The notes: generated by a model not told the origin, from the letters alone. Shown: positions 52,127-62,056, counted from the stretch's first letter. The stretch is DNA of 64,000 bases from Halobacterium sp. R2-5 (GCF_011734195.1 NZ_JAANTH010000001.1:496001-560000), one strand, 5' to 3'. Numbers and translations: made by a program.

Positions 52127-54133
52127 TTAGTTCCCGCCGTCTTCCCGCCGCCGGCCGCCGTGTCCGGGGTAGTCCCGCTCGAAGCGCTCGGCGAGCTCGT
52201 CGGCGTCCACGCGAATCAGCGTCGGCCGGCCGTGCGGGCACGCGTACGGGTTCTCGCAGCCGTCCAGCGCGTCCAGCAGCGACACCACCGACCCCTCCGT
52301 CAGCGACGTGTTCCCCGTCACCGCGGGCCGGCACGCCAGATCGGCGAGCAGCTCGTCGGCGGCGTCCGCGACCGGGTCGCCGCCCGCGTCCGCGACGAAG
52401 TCCGCGAGCACGTCCCGCGCCAGTTCGGGGTCGAGGACGTCCGCCAGCACCGCCGGCACCGCCGTCACGCGCGCCGTCCGCTCCGAGCGCTCCGCGTCGA
52501 ACCCGAGCGCCCGCAACGCTTCGACAGCGGCGTCGAAGACCGCCGCCTCGCCCGCCGTCAGCTCCAGTTCGACCGGCGAGACGAGCGCCTGCGACGCGCC
52601 GCCGACCTGCTCCTGGAGGCGCTCGTAGTGGACGCGCTCGTCGGCCGCGTGCTGGTCGACGAGCACGAGCCCGTCGTCGCTCTCCGCGACCACGTACGTC
52701 TCCGCCAGCTGACCGAGCACGCGAAGTTCCGGCAGCGAGTCGAAGTCGCCCGTCGCGCCGTCGTCCTCCGCGCTGCTGGTCTCGGTGAGCCGGGCGTTCT
52801 CCGTCGGTGCGTCGAACGACGAACGAGTGCTCGCGCGCTCGCTGGTGTCGTTATCGCTCGTCGACGCGTCTCGCGTCGGCTCGCTCGCGCTCGGCTTCCG
52901 CTCGGTCGACTCGGGCTCGTCCCCCGCCAGCGAGTCCGTCGCGCGCGCCTGCCGTTCCGTGCTCGCGCGGCTCGATTCCGCCCCCGTGGTACTGTCGCCC
53001 GCCGCTGCACCTGTGTTCGCGTCCCGCCCCCGGGCTGGCGTCTGCACCGACGACTGGTCGTCGTCGCTCGCCGGTGAAATCGCCGCGTCGCCGGGCTTCG
53101 ACGTCCCGCGGGGCGCCTGCGAGCGCACGATGCCCGCATCGAGCAGCGCGTCCCGGACCGCGTCCTCGACGGCCGCCCGCACGGCGTCTTCCTGCTCGAA
53201 GCGGACCTCCATCTTCCGGGGATGGACGTTCGCGTCCACGCCCTCGGTCTCCACGAACAGCACGGTGAACGGGTAGCGGTCCGCGGCGAGCTGGCCGCCG
53301 TACGCGTCGAGGACGGCCTCGCGGAGCACCGAGTCCCGGACCGACCGGCCGTTCACGTACGTCGCGAGGTACTCGCGGGTCGAGCGCGTCGTCTCCGGCT
53401 CCGAGACGTAGCCGTGGACGCGCTCCACGGGACCCTCGGAGGTCGCTTCGACTGGAACGAGCGACTGCGCGACCTCGCGGCCGTACACCGCCAGCGCCGC
53501 GTCCCGCACGTCCCCGGTGCCGGTCGTCGCGAATACCTCTCGTCCGTCGTGGGTCAGCGACACCGCGACCTCGGGGTTCGCGAGCGCGTACCGCGTCACC
53601 GCGCGGTTGACGTGCGCGAACTCCGTCGCCGGCCGTTTGAGGTACTTCCGGCGCGCCGGCGTCTCCGCGAACAAGTCCGCGACTTCGACGGTCGTCCCCG
53701 CAGGTCGGCCAGCGGGCCGCACGTCCCCAATCTCGCCGTGTTCGACGGTGAGCGTCGAGCCCGAGTCGCCCGCGTCCCGGGCGCGCGTCGTCACCGTCAT
53801 CCGCGAGACGGAGCCGATGGTGTAGAGGGCTTCGCCGCGGAACCCTAGCGTCGCCACGGCTTCCAGCTCGCTGGCGTCGCTGAGCTTGCTCGTCGTGTGC
53901 TGGCGGACCGCCGTCCGGAGGTCCTCGCCGGTCATCCCGCGGGCGTCGTCCGCGACCACGATCCGGTCTCGGCCGCCGCGCTCGACCGTGACGTCGACGC
54001 TCGCGGCGCCCGCGTCGAGGCTGTTCTCCACGAGCTCCTTCACCACGCTCGCGGGCCGTTCGACGACCTCGCCCGCGGCGATCTGGGCCACGGTCGCGTC
54101 GTCGAGCTCGCGGATGCGGTCGCCGCCTGTCAT
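52127..54133 (-). CDS. mutL: DNA mismatch-repair endonuclease MutL
   Basis: 668 residues. GHKL ATPase N-terminus: ENSLDAGA, DDARGM, GFRGEAL. The middle (about 340-480) is a long Ser/Asp/Glu-rich disordered linker. The C-terminal domain has DQHAADERVHYE at 493-504, which matches DQHA(X)2E(X)4E of nicking-endonuclease MutL, plus LACRPAVTG and ACPHGRPT. It therefore nicks DNA itself, consistent with no MutH in the window. The start MTGGDRIREL gives the usual N-terminus. It is separated from mutS by three genes. Confidence 0.95.
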   Translation of the reverse strand: MTGGDRIRELDDATVAQIAAGEVVERPASVVKELVENSLDAGAASVDVTVERGGRDRIVVADDARGMTGEDLRTAVRQHTTSKLSDASELEAVATLGFRGEALYTIGSVSRMTVTTRARDAGDSGSTLTVEHGEIGDVRPAGRPAGTTVEVADLFAETPARRKYLKRPATEFAHVNRAVTRYALANPEVAVSLTHDGREVFATTGTGDVRDAALAVYGREVAQSLVPVEATSEGPVERVHGYVSEPETTRSTREYLATYVNGRSVRDSVLREAVLDAYGGQLAADRYPFTVLFVETEGVDANVHPRKMEVRFEQEDAVRAAVEDAVRDALLDAGIVRSQAPRGTSKPGDAAISPASDDDQSSVQTPARGRDANTGAAAGDSTTGAESSRASTERQARATDSLAGDEPESTERKPSASEPTRDASTSDNDTSERASTRSSFDAPTENARLTETSSAEDDGATGDFDSLPELRVLGQLAETYVVAESDDGLVLVDQHAADERVHYERLQEQVGGASQALVSPVELELTAGEAAVFDAAVEALRALGFDAERSERTARVTAVPAVLADVLDPELARDVLADFVADAGGDPVADAADELLADLACRPAVTGNTSLTEGSVVSLLDALDGCENPYACPHGRPTLIRVDADELAERFERDYPGHGGRRREDGGN

Positions 54134-54221
54134 ACTCGCCGGCAGGCGCGCCGCGCGTATCAATCCCCCGTTGCGCTCGGACCGCCGTCACCTTTGTCAG
54201 CCGCTGTGACGACTCTAGAGT

Positions 54222-55250
54222 ATGGGCGACGACCAACCCGAGTACACGATGCGGGGGCGGGTCGGGGGCACCTTCGACCGGAAGCGGCTGTGGGTGTTGC
54301 TCAACGCCAACCGGCTGCTCCTGACCGCCGTGGTGTCGGCCGCGATGTTCGGCTGCTTCGTGGTGCTCGGGGCACTGGCGCCGTTCCGAGCGTTCATGGT
54401 GAACATGGGCCCCAGTCGCTACGTGTTCCAGGCGCTCGTCGGCGCGCTCATCACGGGCGTCACGCTCGTCGTCACCATCACCCAGCTCGTGCTCTCCCAG
54501 GAGATCGGGCCGATCGGCAAGCACCGCGACCGCATGAGCGACGCGATGTCGTTCCGGGACGACGTCGAGGCGATCTTTCACTCGATCAGCCCGCCGGAGC
54601 CAGAGTCGTTCCTCCAGGCGCTCATCGACAACAGCCGCGAGAACGCGGCGGCGTTCCGGGCGGCCGTCGAGGGCAACGACAACGGCGAGCTCGTCGACGA
54701 CGTGACGCAGTTCACCGACCACCTCGCCGACCACGCCGACGAGGTCGTCGCGAAGCTCGACGACCGGACGTTCGGCGAGTACGCGGTCGTCGAGGCCGTC
54801 CTCGACTACAACTACAGCGAGAAGATCTACCGCGCGCGGCGCATCCGCGACCTCTACGACGACGACCTCTCCGAGGACGAGGAGCGCGCGCTCGTCGCCC
54901 TCGTGCAGGTGCTGAGCTTCTTCGGGCCGGCCCGCGAGTACATCAAGACGCTGTACTTCCAGTGGGAGCTCGTCGACCTCTCCCGGAACATCATCTACAC
55001 GACGATTCCCGCGCTCGTCGTCACCGGGTCGATGGCGCTGTACCTCTCCCCGACCACGTTCACCGGGGCGACCCTCGGCGTCGACAACCTCGTCTGGGTC
55101 ACCAGCGCCGGCGTCACCGTCGGCCTCGCGCCGTTCGTGTTGCTGTCGACGTACATCCTCCGGCTCGCGACCATCGCCAAGCGCACGCTCGCCATCGGAC
55201 CGTTCATCCTCCGGTCCTCGGAGCGCTCCAGCGATATCGACTGGGAGTGA
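54222..55250 (+). CDS. Four-helix membrane protein of unknown function
   Basis: 342 residues. Helices at about 31-53, 66-88, 265-285 and 296-318; the central 100-260 segment is soluble, acidic and helical. TQLVLSQEIGPIGKHRDRM after helix 2 resembles DUF2254-type or voltage-gated-like membrane proteins, but I do not make a family call. Divergent from mutL (88-bp gap). Its TGA abuts the stop of the convergent DUF4177-like gene. Confidence 0.78.
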   Translation: MGDDQPEYTMRGRVGGTFDRKRLWVLLNANRLLLTAVVSAAMFGCFVVLGALAPFRAFMVNMGPSRYVFQALVGALITGVTLVVTITQLVLSQEIGPIGKHRDRMSDAMSFRDDVEAIFHSISPPEPESFLQALIDNSRENAAAFRAAVEGNDNGELVDDVTQFTDHLADHADEVVAKLDDRTFGEYAVVEAVLDYNYSEKIYRARRIRDLYDDDLSEDEERALVALVQVLSFFGPAREYIKTLYFQWELVDLSRNIIYTTIPALVVTGSMALYLSPTTFTGATLGVDNLVWVTSAGVTVGLAPFVLLSTYILRLATIAKRTLAIGPFILRSSERSSDIDWE

Positions 55251-55439
55251 CTACGACTCGACCGGCCGGGCGAACACGAACAGGAACGTCGAGCTGTCGA
55301 CCCGCAGCGTGCTCTCCAGCACCCAGCCGTCGCTGGCGACCTCGTTGAGGGTGTCGTCGAACTCGTAGCGCTCGTTGCGCAGTTCGTCCGGGGCGACCGA
55401 CATCGGCTCCACGCGGTACTCGTAGCGTTGCTCGCCCAT
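55251..55439 (-). CDS. Small DUF4177-type protein
   Basis: 62 residues, MGEQRYEYRVEPMSVAP at the start. The pattern of YEYRV, followed by LNEVASDGWVLES and FLFVFARP, is that of DUF4177, a small alpha/beta domain. Function unknown. I use the ATG that gives this start rather than the upstream GTG/ATG. Stop abuts that of the membrane protein gene. Confidence 0.75.
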   Translation of the reverse strand: MGEQRYEYRVEPMSVAPDELRNERYEFDDTLNEVASDGWVLESTLRVDSSTFLFVFARPVES

Positions 55440-55488
55440 ACCCGCAGTACGCCCGCCGGACACAAAGGTCTGGGTCGGCCAGGAACAC

Positions 55489-56898
55489 TCAGCGCTTGCC
55501 GTCGACCACTTTCGCGGCGGTCAGCACGGGGTCCCACGTCGTGTTGAACGGCGGCGCGTACGCGAGGTCGTAGTTCGAGAGCTCGTCGACGGCGACGCCC
55601 TCGGTCACCGCGCCGACGAGCGCGTGGCTCCGGTGGACGGCGCCCTCGCCGTACTCGGACGCGAGGCTCCCGCCCAGCACGCGGCCGGACGGCCGGTCGA
55701 CGGTGAGCGTCACCCGTACGGTCCCGCCCTCCGGGTAGTAGCCGGCGCGGGACTTCGCGTCGATGGTTTCGGTCATCGGCTCGAAGCCGGCCTCGCGGGC
55801 GCGCTCGTGGTCGAGGACGCCGGTGCGGGCGGCCTCCATCTCGAACGCTTTGACCGCCGCCGTCCCCGCGACGCGGCCGCCCTCCGTCGGCTCCCCCGCG
55901 ACGGTCTTCCCGACCGCTCGCCCGTGACGGTTCGCGGTCAGCGCCAGCGGCACGTGCGCCGGTTCGCCGGTGACGACGTGCTCGGCTTCGGCGCAGTCCC
56001 CGGCCGCGTACACGTCCGGGACGTTCGTCTCCCGGTACGCGTCGGTCGCAATTGCGCCCGTCTCCCCGAGTTCGATACCGGCGTCCTCGGCGAGGTCGGT
56101 CCGCGGACGCACGCCCGTCCCGACGAGCACCATCTCCACCGGGACGCGCCCGTCGCCCGTGACGACTGCCTCGACCCGGTCGCGGCCCGCGAGTCCCTCG
56201 ACTTCCTCGCCGAGGTAGACCGCGACGTCCTCGTCGCGGAGGTGGTCGAGGACGGCCTCGCTCGTCGCCTCGCTGAACTCCTTCAGGATGCGGTCGCCGC
56301 GCTGGAACAGGTGGACCTCGAAGCCGTTGGCCGCGATCGCCTCCGCCATCTCCACGCCGATGTACCCGCCGCCGACGATTCCCACGGGCCCGTTGCACGT
56401 CTCGAGGAACTGGCACGCCGGCCCGCGGTCGGGCTGCTGGAGGTCCTCGTCGGAGCGCGCCCGGCCGACGTACTCCCGGAGGTCGCGCCCGTCCGACATC
56501 GACCCGAGCGTGTAGACGCCCTCGCGGTCCATCCCCTCAATGGACGGCGTGACCGCTTCCGCCCCGGTCGCGACGAGCAGGTGGTCGTACTCCTGTCGCA
56601 GCTCCCCGTCGTCACTCTGCGCCGTGACGACTCGGCTCTCGGGGTCGACGTCGACGACCTCGTGGCCGGTCCGGAGGTCGACGTCACGCTCCTCGCGGAA
56701 CTCCTCGGGCGTGACCGACACGAGGTCGTCGAGGGACTGGATCTCGCCCTTGACGTAGTACGGCAGCCCGCAGGCGCCGTACGACACCCACTCGCCCTTC
56801 TCGAAGACGACGACGTCGAGGTCGGGGTCGTCCCGTTTCGCTTTGCTGGCGGCGGACATGCCGGCGGCGTCACCGCCGACGACGACGAACGTTGACAC
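55489..56898 (-). CDS. FAD-dependent oxidoreductase, CoA-disulfide reductase / NADH oxidase type
   Basis: 469 residues. FAD loop FVVVGGDAAGMSAASKAKR; catalytic Cys43 in WVSYGACGLPYYV, the single Cys of CoA-disulfide reductases and NADH oxidases; NAD loop VGIVGGGYIGVEMAEAI; second FAD site PDVYAAGDCAEAEHV. It should reduce CoA disulfide (haloarchaea use gamma-glutamylcysteine as well as CoA) or oxygen/water. It is between two mismatch-repair genes, 47 bp after the mutS stop. Confidence 0.87.
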   Translation of the reverse strand: MSTFVVVGGDAAGMSAASKAKRDDPDLDVVVFEKGEWVSYGACGLPYYVKGEIQSLDDLVSVTPEEFREERDVDLRTGHEVVDVDPESRVVTAQSDDGELRQEYDHLLVATGAEAVTPSIEGMDREGVYTLGSMSDGRDLREYVGRARSDEDLQQPDRGPACQFLETCNGPVGIVGGGYIGVEMAEAIAANGFEVHLFQRGDRILKEFSEATSEAVLDHLRDEDVAVYLGEEVEGLAGRDRVEAVVTGDGRVPVEMVLVGTGVRPRTDLAEDAGIELGETGAIATDAYRETNVPDVYAAGDCAEAEHVVTGEPAHVPLALTANRHGRAVGKTVAGEPTEGGRVAGTAAVKAFEMEAARTGVLDHERAREAGFEPMTETIDAKSRAGYYPEGGTVRVTLTVDRPSGRVLGGSLASEYGEGAVHRSHALVGAVTEGVAVDELSNYDLAYAPPFNTTWDPVLTAAKVVDGKR

Positions 56899-56945
56899 AG
56901 TTCACGCGACGGCCGGCTGGACTATAAAGACGGCCTCGGCGCTCG

Positions 56946-59582
56946 TCACTCCCCGTCCAGCCGCCGCTGCCACTCCTGCACGCGCGAGAGCAGTTCCACC
57001 GGCGGCGTCTCCTCGACGTCCACGCCCCGCAGGTCGTCGAGCACCTCCCGGGCCTCGGGGTCGAGCCCGCCGGCCTCGCCGCCGTCCGCGGCACTCTCGA
57101 CGCCCCGTTCGTCGCTCCCGCCGCTCGCCTCGAACGTCCCGGATTCGAGGTCGAACACCGCCTGCACGGGTTCGCTCGCGGAGCCGCGCGCTTCGACCGC
57201 CTTCTCCTCGCGCAGCCGGTCGAGCACCTCCCGCGAGCGGTCCACGACCGGGTCGGGGACGCCCGCGAGGTCGGCGACGTGGACGCCGTACGAGCGGTCC
57301 GTCGCGCCGTCCCGCACCGTCCGCAGGAACGTCACGTCGCCGTTCCGCTCCTCCGCCGCCACGTGGACGTTCGCGACGTCCGCGAGGTGGTCCGCGAGCG
57401 CCGTCAGCTCGTGGTAGTGGGTCGCGAACAGGGTCTTCGCACGGACCTCGTTGTGCAGATATTCGGTAGCCGCCCACGCGATGGAGATGCCGTCGTAGGT
57501 CGCCGTGCCGCGGCCGACCTCGTCCAGAATCACGAGCGAGCGCTCGGTCGCGGCGTGGAGGATGCGGCTCAGCTCCTGCATCTCCACCATGAACGTCGAG
57601 CGGCCCTGCGCGAGTTCGTCGAGCGCGCCGACGCGCGTGTAGATGCCGTCCACGAGCCCGACGCGGGCGCTGTCCGCTGGCACGAAGCTCCCGACCTGCG
57701 CGAGCAACACGATGAGCGCGACCTGGCGCATGTACGTCGACTTCCCGCTCATGTTCGGACCCGTGACGACGAGGAACCGCCGCCCGTCGCCGAACGCGGC
57801 GTCGTTCGGGACGAACTCCGTGGTCTGCTCGACCACGGGGTGGCGGCCGCCCTCGATTGCGAGGTCGTCGCCGTCTACGAGTTCCGGGCGAACCCAGCGG
57901 TTCGCGGCGGCGTGCTCGGCGAGGCTCGCGAGCGCGTCCAGTTCCGCGAGCGCGCGCCCGACGCGCTGGAGCGCTTCCGCGTGTCCGCCCACCCACTCGC
58001 GGAGGCCGTCGAACAGTTCGTATTCGAGGTCGCCGCGCTCCTCCTCGACGCGCAGAATCCGGCGCTCGCGCTCCTCCAGTTCCTCGGTGGTGTACCGCGT
58101 GGAGTTCTTCAGCGACTTCACCTCGCGGTACTCCTCGGGGACCGCGTCGGTCTCGGAGTTTCCCACTTGGATGTAGTAGCCGTCGGTCTTGTTCCGGTCG
58201 ACCTGCAGGTGCGTGACGCCGAGTCGGTCCTTCTCGCGGGCGGCGAGCCCGTCGAGCCACTGCTCGTGCTCGCGGGCTTCTCGGAGTAGTTCGTCTAGCT
58301 CGTCGTCGTAGCCCTCGCGCAGTAGCCCGCCCTCGCGGAGCGTCTTCGGCGGGTCGTCAGCGAGCGCCGCGTCCAGTTCGGCGCGCACGCCCGCGGCCGC
58401 CTCGCGGTCCACGCCATCTAGCACCCCCGTCACGGGCGAGTCCGCGAGCTCGGGGTCGGATTCGAGCGCGTCCGCGGCCTCGGGGAGCGCCGCCAGCGTC
58501 TCCCGGATTCGCAGCAGGTCCGTCGCGTCCGCGCGACCGCCCGCGGCGCGGCTCGCGAGCCGTTCGAGGTCGTAGACGCCGCCGAGCACGTCCCGGAGCG
58601 CGTCTCGCGCGAGCGGGGCTTCGGCGAGCGCGCCCACCGCCGCCTGCCGGCGCTGTAGTTCCGCGCGGTCCCGCAGCGGGCGCGTCAGCCACGCCTGCAG
58701 CCGCCGGCCGCCAGCAGCGGACACCGTGTGGTCGAGCGTCGCGAACAGCGTTCCGTCGTCCTCGCCGCCCATCGTCGCCGTGAGTTCGAGGTTGCGCTGG
58801 GTCGTCGCGTCCAGTTCGACGTGGTCGTCCGCGCGGTACGGCTGGAGCCGCGTCAGCGACGCCAGCACGCCCGCGTCCGTCGCCGCGACGTAGTCGATTG
58901 CCGCGCCCGCCGCCCGGGCCGCGGGGCTGTCGCTGTCGACGCCGAGGCTGTCGAGCGCGCCGTCGCCGAACTGCTCGCGCACGCTGTGAGCTGCCTTCCC
59001 GGGCGCGAACGCCGACGCCTCGTGCAGCGTCAGCGTCGCGTCCGCCCGCTCGCGGAGCGCGCCGAGGAAGTCGTCGTCGCTGCGCAACTCCGGCCCGGGC
59101 AGCACCTCCTCGGGGCTGAAGCGATGGAGTTCCGTCAGCACGTCCGTCTCCGTCTCGGCGTCCGCGACGTGGAACTGGCCGGTGGTCACGTCCACGAACG
59201 CCAGCCCCCACGCGTCGTCGCGCACGACCGCCGCGAGGTAGCGGGCGTCCGCGCCGGTCACGTCCACGAACGTCCCGGGCGTCGCTACCCGGGTGATTTC
59301 GCGCTCGATGTCGTCGGCGCCGTCCTCGATCTGGTCCGCGATGGCGACCCGGTAGCCGCGCTCGACGAGCGTCGCGACGTACGGCGTCAGGTCGTCGACC
59401 GGCACGCCCGCCATCGGGTACGACGACCCGTGCGCGGACTTCTCGGAGACCTGCAGGTCGAGGACGTCCGCGACCGTGCGCGCGTCCTCCGCGAAGAACT
59501 CGTAGAAGTCCCCGACCTGCATCGCGAGCAGGTCCGCGTCCGTCCCGTCTTTCAGGTCGAGGAACTCCTCGACTATCCCCAT
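56946..59582 (-). CDS. mutS: DNA mismatch-repair protein MutS
   Basis: 878 residues, MutS1 type. Mismatch-binding N-terminus with MQVGDFYEFFAEDA (Phe-X-Glu), Walker A TGPNMSGKSTYMRQVALI, Walker B in VILDEVGRGTATYDG and the ATPase helix IAWAATEYLHNEV. A disordered acidic stretch of about 70 residues lies before the C-terminal HTH-like helices. Recognises mismatches and recruits MutL. The start MGIVEEFLDLKDG is the likely one; nothing upstream is conserved. Followed by the flavoenzyme gene. Confidence 0.95.
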   Translation of the reverse strand: MGIVEEFLDLKDGTDADLLAMQVGDFYEFFAEDARTVADVLDLQVSEKSAHGSSYPMAGVPVDDLTPYVATLVERGYRVAIADQIEDGADDIEREITRVATPGTFVDVTGADARYLAAVVRDDAWGLAFVDVTTGQFHVADAETETDVLTELHRFSPEEVLPGPELRSDDDFLGALRERADATLTLHEASAFAPGKAAHSVREQFGDGALDSLGVDSDSPAARAAGAAIDYVAATDAGVLASLTRLQPYRADDHVELDATTQRNLELTATMGGEDDGTLFATLDHTVSAAGGRRLQAWLTRPLRDRAELQRRQAAVGALAEAPLARDALRDVLGGVYDLERLASRAAGGRADATDLLRIRETLAALPEAADALESDPELADSPVTGVLDGVDREAAAGVRAELDAALADDPPKTLREGGLLREGYDDELDELLREAREHEQWLDGLAAREKDRLGVTHLQVDRNKTDGYYIQVGNSETDAVPEEYREVKSLKNSTRYTTEELEERERRILRVEEERGDLEYELFDGLREWVGGHAEALQRVGRALAELDALASLAEHAAANRWVRPELVDGDDLAIEGGRHPVVEQTTEFVPNDAAFGDGRRFLVVTGPNMSGKSTYMRQVALIVLLAQVGSFVPADSARVGLVDGIYTRVGALDELAQGRSTFMVEMQELSRILHAATERSLVILDEVGRGTATYDGISIAWAATEYLHNEVRAKTLFATHYHELTALADHLADVANVHVAAEERNGDVTFLRTVRDGATDRSYGVHVADLAGVPDPVVDRSREVLDRLREEKAVEARGSASEPVQAVFDLESGTFEASGGSDERGVESAADGGEAGGLDPEAREVLDDLRGVDVEETPPVELLSRVQEWQRRLDGE

Positions 59583-59692
59583 GGCTCGGCCCTCGCTCGC
59601 ATCGTCGGAACCTCGCCGCGCGTCGCCAAGAACCCTCCGGACGCGTCGTCCCCACCGCAACCAGTTAGTGTCCGGTCGCCGAAACGTCTCGC

Positions 59693-60949
59693 ATGGACGC
59701 CACCCGGACGGTGCTCGTCTGCGCCCTCCTCGCGCTCGCCGGGTGTACCGCCCCGAGCACGACTGCGCCCGGCGCGACCGCGCCCGCAACGACGGAGGCC
59801 GACGCCACCGCGACGACGGAGGCCGACGCCACCGCGACGACGGAGGCCGACGCCACCGCGACGACGGAGGCCGACGCCACCGCGACGACCAGCAGCGACC
59901 CGACGACCGACTCTCCCGACGGCGTGGTCGTCGACGGCGACCTCGACGTGGCCGCCAACGCGACCCACGAGCGCGTCCAGCGGCTGCTCGGCGCGGAGTA
60001 CGAGCGCACGCGCGTGGTCGTCCGCGACCTCTCGGGGTACAAGACCGCGGACTACGACAGCGTGCCGTTCTTCCGGCTGTTCGGCGTCTCCGACCCCGCG
60101 CTCGACCGCAGCGAGCCCACCGGGCTGACGACCCTGGACGCGACCGTCTACCTCTCGCCCGCGGACGCCGGGCCCGCGCGCGTCGAGCAGGTGCTCGCCC
60201 ACGAGTTCGTCCACGTCGGCCAGCTCCGCGAGGAGCCCGTGCCGTGGTTCGGCGAGCTCTCCCTCGAACGCGTCGCGCTCGACCAGCGGCTCGCCCGCCG
60301 CGCGCTCGTCGAGGGCGGCGCCGTCTTCGTCACGGACGCCTACACCCGCGAATACCTCCCGGAGACGTCCCTCCAGTCCGAGCGCATCGCCGCCGCCTAC
60401 GCGAATGCCTCCTCGGGGGGTCGCGTCGCCTGGTCGGCGTACCACTTCGGCCATCGGTACGTGAACGCCACCATCGACTCGTCCGAGAACCTCGGCGCAG
60501 TGTACGACGATCCGCCGGAGACCACGGAGAACGTCCTCCACCCGAACGCGTCCGACGCCCCCGTCCCGCTGAACGTCACCGTCGAGACCGAGACGTACCC
60601 GCAGGCGAACTCGCCGACCACGCGCGCCGGCGAACTCCTGACGCGCATCGCGCTCCGGGACGCCGTCGGCCGGGCGGCCGCGGTGAACGCGAGCGCGGGC
60701 TGGGGGAACGACCGCGTCGTCGCGTTCGGCACGAAAGGCACGCGCTCGCTGGCGTGGGTCACGCGCTGGGACTCGCCCGCGGACGCCGACGAGTTCGAGA
60801 CGGCCGCCCGCGCGCTCGGCGGCGAACCCGACGGCGCCGACGGCTTCCGCGTCGAGCGCGTCGACGACGCGACGGTCGTCGCGTTCGCCGGCACGGAGTC
60901 GTTCGTCGAGCGCGCGTCCGCCGCCGGGAACGTCACCGTCGCGGCGTAG
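59693..60949 (+). CDS. Hvo_1808-type surface lipoprotein with zinc-protease-like motif
   Basis: 418 residues. Lipobox LALAGC at 13-18, with Cys18 as the lipidated residue, then a Thr/Ala-rich spacer containing four copies of ATTEADAT. The main domain (about 85-418) has HEFVH in EQVLAHEFVHVGQL, a metal-binding HExxH-like set, and LARRALVEGGAVFVTDAYT. This matches the haloarchaeal Hvo_1808 family of surface proteins (family knowledge). Peptidase activity is possible but unproven. Its stop abuts the stop of the AIR-synthase-like gene. Confidence 0.85.
   Translation: MDATRTVLVCALLALAGCTAPSTTAPGATAPATTEADATATTEADATATTEADATATTEADATATTSSDPTTDSPDGVVVDGDLDVAANATHERVQRLLGAEYERTRVVVRDLSGYKTADYDSVPFFRLFGVSDPALDRSEPTGLTTLDATVYLSPADAGPARVEQVLAHEFVHVGQLREEPVPWFGELSLERVALDQRLARRALVEGGAVFVTDAYTREYLPETSLQSERIAAAYANASSGGRVAWSAYHFGHRYVNATIDSSENLGAVYDDPPETTENVLHPNASDAPVPLNVTVETETYPQANSPTTRAGELLTRIALRDAVGRAAAVNASAGWGNDRVVAFGTKGTRSLAWVTRWDSPADADEFETAARALGGEPDGADGFRVERVDDATVVAFAGTESFVERASAAGNVTVAA
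59789..59884 (+). repeat. Four perfect 24-bp tandem repeats
   Basis: Four exact copies of a 24-bp unit beginning ACGACGGAGGCC, head to tail, encoding TTEADATA-type octapeptides in the spacer after the lipobox. Lengths divisible by 3 keep the frame, so copy number could vary by slippage. Confidence 0.9.
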
Positions 60950-61972
60950 CTACTCGCCCCGGAAGCGCTCGCGGCCGGTCTGGTAGGCGGCCCACAGCGG
61001 GTCGGACTCGGGCTCCGGGAGCGGGTCGCCGTCCGCCGTGACGCGCGCGCCGCCCGCTTCTTCGACTCTGCCGACCTCGGCGGCCGGGACGCCCTCGCTG
61101 TCGAGCGCCGCCAGCACCGCGTCGACGTCCCCGGGTGCGACCGTCGCGACGACCGTGCCCTCGCTGGACGACGTCCACGGGTCGATATCGAAGTACTCGC
61201 AGACCTCGCGCACGCCCGGGAGGACGGGTACGCGGTCGCGCTCGACCGCCAGCGAGACGCCGCCGGCGGCCGCGAGCTCGTGGAACGCGTTCGCAAGGCC
61301 GCGCTCGGTCGCGTCGTGCATCGCGGTCACGCGCCCGGCGGCCGCCGCCGTGAGCGCGTCTCGTACGGGGCTGACGTCCTCGAAGCGTTCCCGGGCGGCG
61401 GCAGCGGCGTCCTCGCCGATGGGGAGGTCGTCGCCGAACAGCACGCCGAGCAGCCCGGTCGTCTCGATTGCTGGTCCCTTCGTGACGACGACGCGGTCGC
61501 CCGGCCGCGAGCCAGTCGGCACCACGAGGTCCGCCCGGTCGCCGACCGAGAGGGCTGTCGCGGCGCCCACGGTCGGGAACGAACAGCCCTCGTAGGTGCC
61601 CGTGTGGCCGGTCGTCAGGCTCGTCCCCAGTTTCTCGGCCTCCCGGTCGAACACTTCCCAGACGGCGTCGAACGTCTCAGTGCTCGTGTCCGGCGGGAGA
61701 TTGAGGTTCACCGCGAGATGTGCGGGCGGCAGCCCGGAGAGCGAGACGTCGCTGACGCAGATGTGGAACGCGAACCACGCCGCCCGCTCCAGGCCGAGGT
61801 CGCGGAGCACGAACACGGGGTCGGTCGCCATCGCGACCACGCTATCGCCGACGTCCACGACGCCGAAGTCCGCGCCGTACGTCGGACCGAGCCGGACGTC
61901 CCCGCGGTCCGCGCCCGTCCGCCCGGCGACGTGGTCCTCGAAGAACCGCCGGCTCGCCTTCCCGGAGTCCAT
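60950..61972 (-). CDS. AIR-synthase-related (PurM / HypE-like) protein
   Basis: 340 residues. PurM-like fold: Asp-rich ATP site GDVRLGPTYGADFGVVDVGD, FAFHICVSDVSLSGLPPAHL, then the substrate domain with LTTGHTGTYEGCSFPTVGAA and MHDATERGLANAFHELAAA. This AIR-synthase-related archaeal group is close to HypE and ThiL, but HypE's C-terminal Cys is missing. Substrate unknown. Convergent with the lipoprotein gene; stop codons abut. Confidence 0.82.
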   Translation of the reverse strand: MDSGKASRRFFEDHVAGRTGADRGDVRLGPTYGADFGVVDVGDSVVAMATDPVFVLRDLGLERAAWFAFHICVSDVSLSGLPPAHLAVNLNLPPDTSTETFDAVWEVFDREAEKLGTSLTTGHTGTYEGCSFPTVGAATALSVGDRADLVVPTGSRPGDRVVVTKGPAIETTGLLGVLFGDDLPIGEDAAAAARERFEDVSPVRDALTAAAAGRVTAMHDATERGLANAFHELAAAGGVSLAVERDRVPVLPGVREVCEYFDIDPWTSSSEGTVVATVAPGDVDAVLAALDSEGVPAAEVGRVEEAGGARVTADGDPLPEPESDPLWAAYQTGRERFRGE

Positions 61973-62056
61973 ACCCGCGCTTGTGCGCCGGGGGTAAAGT
62001 AGCCCCGCGACTTCGGCGCGGGAACGACTAAGCCCCTCGCCGCCGACGCCACGCCT

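Noticed and set aside
59789-59884. Considered whether the 24-bp repeats are a CRISPR-like array
   Set aside because: The copies are directly adjacent with no spacers and encode an in-frame peptide repeat in a lipoprotein.
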